Shown here in pieces: positions 1 to 10,878 of a DNA stretch of 64,000 bases (the first letter of the stretch is position 1; each line of letters begins with the position of its first letter). The notes beneath the pieces were generated by a model. That model saw only the letters and a program-made list of their open reading frames with translations, did no database searches and was not told the origin of the DNA. A program made the position numbers and the translations under genes. The DNA is from Microplitis mediator (Eukaryota > Arthropoda > Insecta > Hymenoptera > Braconidae). The DNA is taken from assembly GCF_029852145.1 (NCBI RefSeq), contig NC_079971.1, positions 21,451,563 to 21,515,562 on the forward strand, written 5' to 3'.

Positions 1-114
1 TCAGATTATCTGTGAAATATTATTTATTAATCTTTAATTAATAGTCTACTGATAATTGAGCATAAAAATTAATTATTAATAATTTTAAACAAATAATTAT
101 AGTAGCAGAGCGAA

Positions 115-775
115 TATAGCGCAACCTCGTTATAAGATTAAGTCAGAAAGATATGAGAAATATTCTTGAAATTCGGGTTCGCCGCAGTCTTACTTGATAG
201 GGTTTCGCATCAAAACCTCGTTATAAAACAATCGATGTTTTGTTGATACTTGTGAGTTTTATAATGAGGACTAGATGCAAAACTTAAATAAGGTGATTGA
301 TGGGGGAAACGTTTCGCCCAATTTTTAACCACTTACAGTAAAGTGTCTTATAACGAGGTCTTCCTGCATATATTACAATACAATCTCGTTTTATAACGAA
401 ATTTTAAAAGACTAATTCTGAATGATAGAGAAAAAACTTTTTGGAATTCGGGTTTCTCTACTATCATGCTGGAGAGTGTTTTGCGACCGAACCTCGCTAT
501 AAGACTATCAATGTTCTGTTTTGTAAAAGAGAGATTAGTCGTTTGAAATATCAAAAAATTTTGAATATTGTCATTAATGTACGCGATTAAAAAAGTTTCA
601 TCTATACATTACTGTCTTATGAAATACTACTTTTTTTTTTACTTTCATTACAAACTGAAGGGAGTCTTATAACGAAGACTAGACGCAAAATGTAAATAAG
701 CCTAATGAGGGAAGCGGTCTGACAATTTTTAACAAATTAGAGGAAAGATTCTTATGACGGACTTGAACTGTATTG
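115..775. repeat. Foldback repeat with CCTCGTTATAAGA ends
   Basis: Copies of CCTCGTTATAAGA or its complement TCTTATAACGAGG occur near 125, 212, 347, 490 and 665. A stretch containing 'gactagatgcaaaac..aaataag' is present twice (about 265-360 and 678-770), so the block is two diverged units plus inverted ends. No protein is visible. It resembles a degraded terminal-inverted-repeat element; the superfamily is not clear. Bases 1-114 are plain AT-rich sequence. Confidence 0.55.
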
Positions 776-917
776 TTACTAAAAATTTATTTTACCAATA
801 TTACTTTTCTCACAGTAATAATTAAAACATTTCTATTAAAAATTGAATCAGAATCTACAAAACTTTTTTTTTTTTTTTGAAAAACGTTTCATGTAATTAG
901 TAATTTTTCAAAAATCT

Positions 918-935
918 AAAAAAAAAAAAAAAAAA
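918..935 (-). terminator. Pol III oligo-T terminator of tRNA-Pro
   Basis: On the minus strand an uninterrupted run of 18 T begins 5 nt after the discriminator base of the tRNA. A run of four or more T is the normal RNA polymerase III stop signal, so this fits a transcribed tRNA gene. Confidence 0.8.
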
Positions 936-940
936 TAATC

Positions 941-1012
941 GGGCTCAGCCGGGATTTGAACCCGGGACCTCTCGCACCCAAAGCGAGAATCATACCCCTA
1001 GACCACTGAGCC
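941..1012 (-). tRNA. tRNA-Pro (anticodon UGG)
   Basis: The minus strand folds as a complete 72-nt cloverleaf. The acceptor stem GGCTCAG pairs with CTGAGCC, followed by a C discriminator. The anticodon stem CTCGC/GCGAG holds the 7-nt loop TTTGGGT, giving anticodon TGG at 978-980. The T arm is CCGGG-TTCAAAT-CCCGG. A-box-like (AGTGGTCTAGG) and B-box-like (GGTTCAAATCC) internal promoter sequences are intact. There is no intron and no encoded CCA, as expected for a eukaryotic nuclear tRNA. It decodes CCN proline codons. An oligo-T stop lies just downstream. It sits between repeat blocks and is much more GC-rich than its surroundings. Confidence 0.96.
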
Positions 1013-1074
1013 GTGGAAGTTCCAGTTATAAGTGAAAATTTTCAGGAACTATATAAACAGCGCTGCTACTCAAC

Positions 1075-1300
1075 AATCTAATACGTCTTATTCATCAATT
1101 ATAGACGATTTCTGAGGTTTATCAAACGTAAGAAACCATTTAAGTTTGAGAAAACCATTCCTATAGCTTACAGAAACCGTTCCCATGTGTGTAGAGGAAC
1201 CATTCCATTGCTTAATAGAGAACGTGAGTCGATATCTGATATATATATATTGAAAGCAATAGTGAACTTGACTGTGAATAACTAACTGGAGCTCAAACAA
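1075..1300. repeat. Family B repeat, partial copy
   Basis: This segment matches 2690-2850 and the complement of 36770-36928. The shared landmarks are an ACAATC start, 'cgtc.tattca.caa.tatagacgatt', then 'aaaccattcc.atagcttacagaaacc.ttcccat'. The last part diverges. It is non-coding and of unknown class. Confidence 0.6.
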
Positions 1301-1419
1301 CAGATGTGAGCGAATCGATTACTATTTACAAACCTTTTCGGATAAAAATTCAGCTACTATCTAACTACCATGATATGAATCACGAATTCCTCTTCAGTTG
1401 CATTAAAGTCCTACTATTA

Positions 1420-1939
1420 CACTGATAGAAGGATCTCTTAGCATTCAAAAAGATATCTTAATATTTAAGAAATCATTTCTTGAACATTATTTCTTTGTAT
1501 TTAACAAATAGTTCTTACTATTTAAGCAATGGTTTCTTAATACACTGAAAAAAATAATCGCTAGCTGCTAGTGATTCTTTTTTTAGCAGCTAGCGATTTT
1601 TAATCGTTAGCTGCAAGCGATTTTTCCGCTAGCTGCTAACGATTTTTTCGCTAGTAGCTCGGACAGTGTACTTTTAATTCGGTGTGAGTGTTATCTTACA
1701 CACCGTTCGGTGTTATTAGCTATATATATAAATATACATATATACATAGCCAAAAAATCGTTAGCAGCTAGCGAAAAAATCGCTTCCAGCAAGCGATTTT
1801 TAATCGCTGTCTGTTAAAGAAAAAAATCGCTAGCAGCTAGCGATGATTTTTTCAGTGTCGTTAAGAAATCATGTCATAAAAAATGATTTCTTAGATACTA
1901 AGAAATCTGTTCAAATGCTAAGAAATCCTTCTATCAGTG
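1420..1939. mobile_element. D-family MITE, CACTGATAGAAGGAT ends (copy D1)
   Basis: The left end CACTGATAGAAGGATCTCTT and the right end, read inward, CACTGATAGAAGGATTTCTT form inverted repeats of about 35 bp, flanked on both sides by TA. The interior is built from a repeated word of the form TTAAGAAATCATTTCTTGA. Another element (1543-1857) has inserted in the middle. No coding sequence is seen here. The same ends bound the SAM-gene-carrying element at 10879-11974. Confidence 0.8.
1543..1857. mobile_element. Nested CACTGAAAAAA foldback with CTAGCGATTTTT words
   Basis: The ends CACTGAAAAAAATAATCGC and its inverted partner bracket an interior made of many copies of AGCAGCTAGCGATTTTT in both orientations. 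It lies inside D1, so it inserted later. The flanks are TA on the left and TC on the right, so the dinucleotide duplication is imperfect or mutated. It does not code for protein. Confidence 0.75.
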
Positions 1940-1963
1940 TACTAAAAGAAACTTTAAAACACG

Positions 1964-2224
1964 GCATCCACTGGCCTAGACAATATAACAACAATAGCTT
2001 ATAAAATTTACCAACATATATATTAAAAAAAATTATGCTACTATCTTTAACAATACCATCAACAACGCATACCCAGCAAAATGGAAAGCTACGCATGTAC
2101 TACCCATCTTCAAAAAAGATAAAGACCCAGAAGCTCCTCAAAGATATAGATCAATCAGCCTGACTATGATCATTAGTAAAGTCTTTGAAAGACTAATAAA
2201 AATCCAGATCGAACAATACAATCG
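1964..2224 (+). pseudogene. LINE reverse-transcriptase fragment
   Basis: Translation gives the region around RT blocks 1-2 of non-LTR retrotransposons. First comes STGLDNITTIAYK in one frame (from about 1964). After a frameshift near 2000-2020 comes a second frame with AYPAKWKATHVLPIFKKDKD (from about 2070), then YRSISL and KVFERLIKIQIEQ. The order matches the canonical 'GxDxI..LK / FPxxWKxAxVxPIxKxGKD / YRPISL / sKxFErli' pattern seen in jockey/CR1-like LINEs. It is 5'- and 3'-truncated, frameshifted and cut off by family A at about 2225. The frameshift and stops make it a dead fragment. Confidence 0.85.
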
Positions 2225-2687
2225 TTTAAGTCCGAATATAATAAAACTTTCCAAATATTGGAGCTGTTATAGATAACTTTGAATGATTGGGTATGATCAT
2301 CAAAATAGCAATCATCCAAGTATTAAGTGAAATTCATCACATCCACAGTTAAACAAAGAGAAAATTACATGTAGACAAGCTTCAGACTGCAACGTCGATA
2401 TTTAAATTCTTTATTAGTTTAGATAGTAATTATTATTTGGGCTGGTGGTAACTATTGCCTTCAGGTTATTAAGAATTACGTTGTTGAGAACAGTTATAAT
2501 TAGTTAAGATAATAAAAGTTATGATTTCTGATTATAATCAATAATTGTAGATTTTGCCATATAGTTGGTAGATACAACAATTCAGATTGTTTATCTAATA
2601 ATTTTAATGATATTCACTACTATCGAATTCAGTTTTTAAATTTTACTATAACTAGATGATAACTTTTACTATTAAATTCTCTCCGCA
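2225..2687 (-). repeat. Family A repeat, copy A1 (lacks the H insertion)
   Basis: This copy is collinear with 63020-63908 but lacks the 418-bp H element found in the other three copies. It reads straight through the insertion site ('gttgagaacagttataatt' near 2490), so it preserves the pre-insertion allele. The right end is CTCCG, an inverted form of the CACGGAGA terminus. The left end is truncated at the LINE fragment. Confidence 0.8.
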
Positions 2688-2689
2688 TA

Positions 2690-3062
2690 GTGTTACTAAA
2701 CAATCCGAAACGTCCTATTCACCAAATATAGACGATTGCTAAAATTTATCACAAGTAGCAAACCAATAACGTTTGTGAAAACCATTTCCATAGCTTACAG
2801 AAACCATTCCCATATGGGTGGAAAAACTATTCCAATATTTAGAGCCATGTAGGGCAAGTGTGCGCAAACCCATTCATTTCGGACTGAAATGCATGGGTTT
2901 GCATACTTACCCACTGCGCACCCTTGCCCCACATTACTCTAACAGAGAATCCGTCAAAATCTGAGCTGTACATTCATCATTTCTGAACTTTGAAAGCCTA
3001 TATTTGACTGTTTTCGGTTTATATATTTATATAATATTAAAATGGACTTATTTGGTTCATCA
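2690..3062. repeat. Family B repeat, copy B1
   Basis: The complement of 36560-36928 matches over nearly the whole length. It contains an internal palindrome around 2870-2925 (AACCCATTCATTTC..GAAATGCATGGGTT). It joins family A at the same point as the copy at 36.9 kb, so A and B appear to have been copied as one composite. Confidence 0.75.
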
Positions 3063-3063
3063 A

Positions 3064-3184
3064 CCCGCATGAAAAAAGTATATATCCGTATATATTCGGG
3101 CAAATCTAAATATATGCCGCATATATGAGACATATATTCAGTTTTGCCCGTATATATACCGGATATATACTTTTTTCGTACGGG
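3064..3184. mobile_element. Small F-type MITE, CCCGCATGAAAAAAGTATAT ends
   Basis: The left end CCCGCATGAAAAAAGTATAT and the right end, read inward, CCCGTACGAAAAAAGTATAT are near-perfect inverted repeats. The 121-bp interior is TATA-rich. Related ends occur near 9848, 49074 and in the tandem array at 60.8-61.7 kb. Confidence 0.75.
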
Positions 3185-5976
3185 AAAGCTTTGAATTAGA
3201 TCTACTTAGACCTAAATCATAAAATGAACGAATTGGACTAACGGGAGAATTGGATAGACCGACATAGACTTAAATCACAGTTTTAGACCCGATTGCACCT
3301 CCAAAAAAAACATATGTACAATTTTTTATAGCGGGGTTAAAAAATTCTAAAAACTATAAAAATTATTCCCATCAGCTTTCACTGGCCAGTAAACAGAAAA
3401 AAAATGAACCCTACATTTTTTTCCTTTGAAAAAAAAAATTCAATGAATATTTAGCGATTATTATATTTTTAATGTACAGACATTTAACTTATTTCATACA
3501 TACATACATACAAATATATATATATGTATGTATTGACCAGAGGGGAGTACTAGCGTCCAAGATGGAATGTGGTCCGCCCGGCGTGCAAATACACCCACAC
3601 ATATATGTGCTTTATATATATTTACAAACGTGTTGCACGCGTGCTCTACTCTTACAGTTTCCTTTACCTCATATATATATACATATATATCATGAGTAAG
3701 TTAATGGAGTATACTCGTTATAGTATTCGAGATCGTGGGTGGATCTCCAATTGTTTAAAAAAATCTAAACTTTTAAATAAAAAATAATTTTTTTTATTTT
3801 AATAATTCTATTTATTTTTTCCGGATAATTATTATTGTTATTTATTATTATTATTTAAATGATAGAGTCTTGTATGGAGTTTCATGAGATAGATACGCTC
3901 CTGGGGCTCAGTGTATTGTAATTACATGAATTATTATTTCATTTCATGTTGCGCATCCGTTCCGCCTGCCAGACTCTTACTCTCCCACTCTCTCAACTCC
4001 CAACTCCCAACAATATTTCTTTTTTTATTTATTTATTCTTATATTTTTTATTACTCTTACTCTTATTCTTACTCTTACTCTTTTACTTTACTCCATTCTT
4101 CTTAACTTATTTTCTCTATCTCGGTGTACTTGAATTTACAAGGATCACCATACAGTGGTAGCTTTCTGTTACAGAGTTTACAGAGTAAGAATACGTGGGA
4201 GGAACGACTTATATTTCTACCCTTGGAAAAAAATATTAAATATATGTTTTATTGTTTCAATTTATTTTAGCTTCAGGTATTCAATTTAATGAATTAATTT
4301 TTATTATTTTCAATTTTAAATTCGGATTTGAATTTAACTTTTTTTTTTTTTAGTAAATTATTGTAATGAAAAGAAATTTTTTTTTATAAATGAATTGGAT
4401 CAAATTCATTTCTCACGGCAACAATTTCTGTGTAGAGTCAATTGAGTCTCCGATAACAAAAGTTGAGTCGATTTACGGGCGTGGGAATTGATTATTTAAC
4501 TCTCGTTACAGTGAGATCGCGTAAATTGATTACTAACATTCATTAGAATCGTTTTATATAGTTCTTATACATATATATGTATTTAAGAATTAATATAACG
4601 GACAAAAGACGAAGAAGGGAAAGGGGGAGGAAAAAACCCGCGAAAATTTTGGAAAAGTAAAATTTGAGTAAAGCGAAGTAGACTAAAAGATTTCGGGATT
4701 TATAAGGGGTAGTACGGAAAGTATGAGACAATTTTGGGCAAGGAAAATTTTTAGAGAAATTCAAAAATTTTCAATTTTCAAAAATTTGATTTTAACAATT
4801 AAGTGGAAGTTTTGCAAAAATAAGTTGTCAGGCTTTCGGCTGCCCACTTTCAAAACACAGTAACTGATAAAAATATAATTTTTGAAATATGTGTGAAATC
4901 CTATTCGCAAGACTCCACTGAACCGAAAAATATTAAGAAATTTATTTTGAAAAATTTGTCCCACTGTGTTTTGAAAGTGGGCAGCTGCTGTGTTCTAATT
5001 AATTGAAGTTTTTGGTAAGAAATTGGTATATTTCTTTTGAATGCGTATATAAAAATAATTGAAAATTGTGAAAAATTATGAAAATGCACTAATTAAAAAA
5101 ATGTATGCATGCATACAATAAAGAAGTTTGAAAAACTGTTGATTTCAAAACTTCCCGCTCTTTTCAAACTCAGTGAGCCCCCTCGCCTTCCCCCACGACC
5201 ACAGACGTTTGGCCGAAAATAATCAAAATATTTTCCTAGGGTCTCAAAACGTTGACATCTAATGTAAACTCTTTTCGAAAATCGGACTGAAACCAATCAC
5301 TTCCCTTTTTTTGAAAATTTTCAATTTTCAAAGTAAAAAGTTAAAAAACTTTCTGAAACTGCGTAATTTAAGTCTGAACTTTCATATTATAACTTTTCGA
5401 ACTTCGCATAAGTAATTACAGAAAAAATATCATGAGTTTCACGTGCAAAATTTTTTCAAAAAAAAAAAAAAAAATAATGAAATCAAAAAAAAATTGACCT
5501 GACTTTCTTCTTTACTGTATATTTAAATTTTTTTCTAATATGCTAATATACTTTACGTTATTTATACACAATATATAAAAAAGATATATTAAGTTATATT
5601 GATACAACAATTGAGTTGGTTGAGTTCATATATAAATATATACCATATACTTTTTTTTATCATGAACTCGTTTAATTTTATTTTTTATTTTATTTCTTCT
5701 TTTCGTAGCATTCGTATATCGATTGTTCGTTTACGAATCGCGTATATATATATATACATATATAGTCTACATACTAAAGATATCCCGTTTCCATCGAGAC
5801 ATATAATACTTATATACTTGCATACCGATGCTATATATATTTTAACAAAAATTTCTTTCATTTTAAACAAAAAATTTTTATTTATTAAAATTCATTAAAA
5901 ATTCAAATATTTATTTTTATTTTCATTGATTGAAATTTTTATATTTCAAAATTCCCAAATTACACACCGAAATTTT
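3185..5976. other. AT-rich spacer with simple repeats; no gene recognised
   Basis: It holds short TA/TACA microsatellites (3497-3530, 3670-3692, 5740-5765), a pyrimidine-rich TTACTC stretch (4030-4090), and a repeat at 4820-5000 with the inverted pair CCCACTTTCAAAACACAG / CTGTGTTTTGAAAGTGGG. That repeat recurs near 55029-55180. A GTTTTGAGACCCTAGGAAAA-type motif (5235-5250, complement) also occurs at 8880. The open frames here are low complexity. Confidence 0.5.
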
Positions 5977-6162
5977 CACACCGATAAAAACCATTTCTTG
6001 ATGCAAGAAATATTTTGCATTACAAAATGGAAATAAAAAATTTTTCGGCGCAATAAATTTTTTCTCACCCCGAGAAAAATTTTTTTTTTCAATTTATAAT
6101 GCAAAAAATTTGTTGGGGGTTAATAAAAAATGTTTGTGCCAAGAAATCTTTTTTTTCTATGT
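5977..6162. mobile_element. Degraded CACAG-type MITE
   Basis: It begins CACACCGATAAAAACCATTT and ends with an inverted AAGAAATC..TTTTTTCTATG. The interior consists of CAAGAAATATTTTGC and CGAGAAAAATTTTTTT words, as in the better-preserved copies at 8489 and 50353. Confidence 0.55.
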
Positions 6163-6254
6163 AGTATAAAATTTTCTAAAATCATCTAGATCAATCTTAT
6201 CCCATATCCCGACCCGAAATTCGCTCAAAAAATATTCATTTGAATTGAAAATTT

Positions 6255-7000
6255 AGGGGAGGGGGGTAGAGAGGGCCCCTTACGAAAAATAATTATACAC
6301 AGTAAAAAATATTGTGTATTTATGTCGAAAACGGTTTGTGTTAAAAATTGTAGTGTGTTAAACTAACACAAAGTTTGTGTCACTTTATTTTGCAACATAA
6401 AAAATGTGTTATACACTCTTTATTAACACATTTTGTGTGTTACTGTGGAATTCTTTGCGCCCTCTTGTGGCGATATTTCAACATAATCTTTGTGTTGAAA
6501 AGGGGTTACACAAAGTTTGTGTCGAATTTTCAACACAAATTTCGTGTCAACCGTTTTTAACACACAAACTGTGTTGATTTTACACAATATTTTTTACTGT
6601 GTAATATCATTAATTTTTTTTAAGCGTTTATTTCTTTTTATACCCTTGATACTTATTTTCACTTCATTATGCTGCGTCCATTAAAATTGAAAATTTGAAA
6701 ATTAGGGGCAAAGTGGGCCCTCCAAAATATTTTGGATTTAATATTTTTTATTCTTTACACGTGTGATATTTGCAAATAACTATAAAACAATTGTATTTTA
6801 ATAATATAAAAGTCATTTTAATAGTCTGCTGCGATATAACTTTGAATCGCAATTTTATTATTTTTAACTTCTTTAATGAACAGTTTTGGTGGTCTATTTT
6901 AGCCCCCATTGTATAAGAAATTTCGATAAGCTTATTATCCATCCGAATTTATTAGCGTATAGAAAATTTTGAGGGGCCTACTTTGCCCCCTCCACCCCTA
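6255..7000. mobile_element. C-family element C1 (TAGGGGAGGGGGG ends)
   Basis: The G-rich left end TAGGGGAGGGGGGTAGAGAG and the right end, read inward, TAGGGGTGGAGGGGGCAAAG form inverted repeats. The interior is shared with copies at 10850-12970 and 19134-20067, including 'cccttgatacttattttcacttcattatgctgcgtcc'. A second element sits inside at 6298-6601. No convincing protein is encoded, so this looks non-autonomous. Confidence 0.75.
6298..6601. mobile_element. CACAGTAAAAAATATTGTG MITE nested in C1
   Basis: It is a 304-bp foldback with ends CACAGTAAAAAATATTGTG in inverted orientation and TA on both sides. The uninterrupted C copy reads AATTATAATATC at this point (19173-19184), which proves insertion with TA duplication. 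The interior is a mosaic of AACACAAA/TTTGTGTT words. TA duplication suggests a Tc1/mariner-like mobilising transposase. Confidence 0.88.
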
Positions 7001-7057
7001 CTTATTTTCTATTTTAAGAAAAAAAATTGCACTTCATAATTATTTAAGCTATAAAAC

Positions 7058-7300
7058 GAAGTTTTTTTTTTTTTTTTTTTATTAGCATCAAGTACGTTGA
7101 GTCTTGAATAATAAACAAAATATAAAAAAAAGAAACCATCTTTCCTTGAAATACTAATATGTAATATAAAGACATGAAGACTAAAATGTTGAGACCGTTA
7201 AAAGACATATGTAATAAATACACACACACACACACACATCTTAAAAATATATACATACATACATACATACATACGTACATACGTACATATGTATGTATAT
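7058..7300. repeat. Poly-T and (CA)n/(ATAC)n microsatellites
   Basis: A T run lies at about 7062-7080, a CA run at 7219-7238, and an ATAC run with variants at 7250-7300. Apparent frames rich in YVCMYVC are translations of these. Confidence 0.9.
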
Positions 7301-8488
7301 ATATAATCCATAATAGAAATAACTTCCTTAACTTCCATAAAATTCAATTTGAAAAGCTTTAACGTCTGAGAGTTACACACACGTGCAATTTTTTCACTCA
7401 TCACGCGTATTCATGTCGTCGCGTTTATATCCACGGAAAGCACGTTTTAATGTTCTCTATCCTTTACTTATCAAACGTGAAATCAATCATAAAATTACAT
7501 TCCAATCCTTTTCAATATAAATAATAATAACAACAGTAGTCGTATAAACAATACCATTACCAATAAAAATTATAAATTAAAAAAAAAAGTAAATAAATAA
7601 ATAATTAAATAAATAAATCTATTAGTTTATTCTCAACACGTCAGATTAATTCTCTATTTGTTACGTGATTGTTATATCAAATCTTTGTCACAATTTTTTT
7701 TTTAAATTATTTTATATTTATGGTGTTAATGTTGATGTTGATGTTAGTTATAGATTTTAAAATTAAATAATAAATAATGGAAAAATATGTGATTCATGTG
7801 AGTTAAAAGGCTGATTCAATTCATTCACACTTGAGATTTAAAATAAATATACAATAGTTGAATTCAAATGACCGGAAATAAAATAAATTTTTTTTTTTTA
7901 TGGGGTATCAAGTTTTAGTTTTAGTTTATTTTGTAATTTATTATGAATGAAATGTTTATTATTTTTTTATGGGATTCGTAGAATTTTAAAAGTTCGGCCG
8001 ATTTTAAAATTGATACATTTTAAGTACGTGATAAACATTTGGTTTGTTTGGGTTTTAAAGAACCCTAATATTGTGTAAAATGTATATGGGTATACCACGA
8101 TATATATGTATATACATGTATATGTACATTTATTGATAGCTTTGTTTTGTGGACTTTTTCAAACAAATGTTTCCAAGAATAATTTCATTTATTGTTTGAT
8201 TTCGGCAGAGAAAGTCAAGAAAATTAGCCGACTGTATTTTTTTCGATTTAAAAATTCAAAATTTAGAACGTAGCTACGATTAAGTAATTGACAGCTCGAT
8301 CCTCATATGTCAGATATCACTATGGATAATCTTACATATATATGATAAATGATGAAATTGTTGATTTTTCTAATGGATTCATCCGATTCTCAAATCAATT
8401 CAATAATTGATTTTTAGTATATCTAGGATATTCTGATACAACCTCGTAACTCAATTTTCCGACTATTTTTAGAACTTTTGAATTCATA
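7301..8488. other. AT-rich spacer, nothing recognised
   Basis: It has short AAT/AAAT runs and a GATGTT run near 7728-7745. No splice-supported frame, RNA gene or bounded element is seen. Confidence 0.5.
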
Positions 8489-8732
8489 CACAGAAAAAAA
8501 AAATTTTCTGGGCGCAAGAATTTTTTTGTATCATAAATTGAACACAAAAATTTTCTTAGGACGAGAAAAAATTTATTGACTCAAAAAGTTTTTTCTTGCT
8601 CTGAGGAAATTCATTCTCGCTGTAAGAAAATTTCTGTTTTCAATCCATGATGCAAAAAATTTCTTGAGCTGGGAAAAAATTTTTTTGGGGCGAGTAGAAA
8701 ATTCTTGTGCCAAGAAATCCTTTTTTTCTGTG
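8489..8732. mobile_element. CACAGAAAAAAA MITE with TA duplication
   Basis: It starts TA|CACAGAAAAAAAAAATTTTC and ends CTTTTTTTCTGTG|TA. The interior repeats GGCGCAAGAAATTTTTT and CAAGAAAATTTTT words in both orientations. It is a close structural relative of 50353-50577, 13150-13337 and 35641-35832. Confidence 0.82.
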
Positions 8733-8784
8733 TATCGATCATAGAGCTTAAAACAAATGCTGAATCATATTGAAACATATTTTT

Positions 8785-9552
8785 TAACTTCCCGCTAAGA
8801 AAATTGGAAATTTTCAAAAATTCGGGAAGTTTTGGTTTCGGTCCGATTTACGAAAATCGGATTTTTAAGAAATCTTGACGTTTTGAGGTTCTAGGAAGCT
8901 ATTCTGACTAATTTCAAGATGATGTTCGAGTGTATGTTTGTATGTACGTACGTACATACGGATAGAAATTTCCGTATCTTTCGAACGGGTGAAACGATTT
9001 TGATCGACAAGGTGGCATTCGACGCGGCTTGTCAATATCTAAAAGCTGTAAAAAATTGAAATTGACTATTTTTTTTATGAGCATGACATTAAAATAAAAA
9101 TAACTAGAAAACAATGCGGAATTCGAAAAAACTTTATTAGAAATAACTTCTAGGGAATAAAATTGTCTACAAAAAAGGTCCAATGATATTTTGTAATAAG
9201 TCTGATAGTTTCGCCGGAAAAGTAAGAAAATCTCAAAATTTAATATGAATTCGACTTCAACCTCAAATAACTTTTGAACAAATAGATTCCTCAAAAAATG
9301 ATAAGAATCTTTTTTTGTAGAGCATTCAATTCCCTACAAAAATATGCCTACCAATTATTCCTATGACGCATCGTTAGCTACTTATAAAAATCAGAAGACG
9401 TAAAAAAAATTTTTTCCATGTTATTCTTATGGAAAATAGAAAAGTGCGATGAGGAATTTCTTAATGTTAATATTAAGAGCTCTAATTTTCACAGGCGTCT
9501 TTTTTTATCTAAATGAAACTTTTGAACCTGTTTCCGAGAAAAAAAAAAAATT
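8785..9552. repeat. Dispersed repeat with CGATTTTCGTAAATCGGACC motif
   Basis: It contains 'cggtccgatttacgaaaatcgg', 'gacgttttgaggttctagga' and TATGTACG runs; a related motif set lies in inverted form at 5225-5300. It ends near a GGATCACCCT motif at 9562, which also appears in forms at 14177, 49146 and 59753. The sequence is non-coding. Confidence 0.45.
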
Positions 9553-9561
9553 GTTATTTTT

Positions 9562-9849
9562 TGGATCACCCTAATATATAGTATACATTGAATTATATAT
9601 TTATCCGAATATAATATAAATTATATATCTGCGAATATTGAAATATATGTTTTGGTATATTAAAAATTATATATATTTAATGTTATATCAAAAATGTACA
9701 TCATTATAGAATGTATTATACAATAATCCATATATGACGAATATATGTAATAAGCGGTAAAATTTTATTGAAATGCCCATATATGAATTTATCTATTTCT
9801 ATATATGCAAAGTATAATTCTCGGTATATGATCAGATATTTCATGCGGG
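9562..9849. repeat. TATA-word repeat with CCCGCATGAAA end
   Basis: A stretch of AATATAAATTATATAT-type words ends in TTTCATGCGGG, the inverted form of the F-type terminus at 3064. The left boundary is not clear. Confidence 0.5.
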
Positions 9850-10849
9850 AAGTTTTTTCTATTTCATTTCTTTTCAAAATTTTCGATTTCTATTAAATAA
9901 TTAAAACTTTTTTCGGCCATCTGACAACTTCCCCTTTCTGTCTTCTTTTTTTTTTTATAGAAATTTAAGAAATCCACTTGACCCTTTAAAAAGTCCAATT
10001 GACTTTTTTTTGCCGGCTTAAAAAAAATAATTCGGCCAGCGTCCATTTAAAAAAAAAAGAAAAGAAAAAAAAAGAATAAAAAAATTATAGAGATGAAAAC
10101 CACCCTGAAATTGAGTCGTTAATAATCTCAAAGGGATACACAAAACCCACTTTACTTTTCTTTCTTTACAACGTATGCTTAGAATACAAGTGGCCTCCCT
10201 TGACTGACCTTCAGTAAAAAAATTTTAGCCGACAATAATACAATAGATCTCTATTCCATGATAAAGAAGCAATAAGGGTCTTGGAAGTTAAAAATGTTTT
10301 GACAGTTCGAATTCATCATCGATATTCGAAAAAAGTTGAGGTAAAAAATTTATAAAAAAGAAGAGATTCTCCAAATAAATATAAACCAATTGAGACCTAA
10401 TAAAAAATATAAAAAATTACGTGTGAAAATTTAACAGCGGTTTGCGCACGACAAAAAATACCGTTATCCGAAATTTACTACGATAACAATAAATCAGCGT
10501 GAAAATATATATAAGATCTATATATAAAAAAAAAAAAAATTGGGATAAAAAAGATAAAAAACAGTGAAATGTCGACATGGAATTTCTTTAGGATAAATAC
10601 GTGGTAAATTCACGGTAATAAATTTTTTTAGCTTGTAAACTATCAGCGAACTGTATCTCGTTTGTTATCTCATCTGTTGCGAATATCAGTGGGTGGAAAA
10701 TAAGATAATAAAAAATCTAAATAAAAATAATGATAATAATAAAACTAAAGGGCAAACATACTTTTATGGGTTAAATAAAGTGTTTTTAAGTTAAAGAAAG
10801 ATAAATTTCTAGTGGGAGAATTTTATTTTAAATTGGAAAAATGAATGAA
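9850..10849. other. AT-rich spacer, nothing recognised
   Basis: Homopolymer-rich sequence with A runs at 10048-10075 and 10526-10540. There is no supported gene. Confidence 0.5.
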
Positions 10850-10878
10850 TAGGAGAGAGGGGGGCAGAGTAGGCCCCT

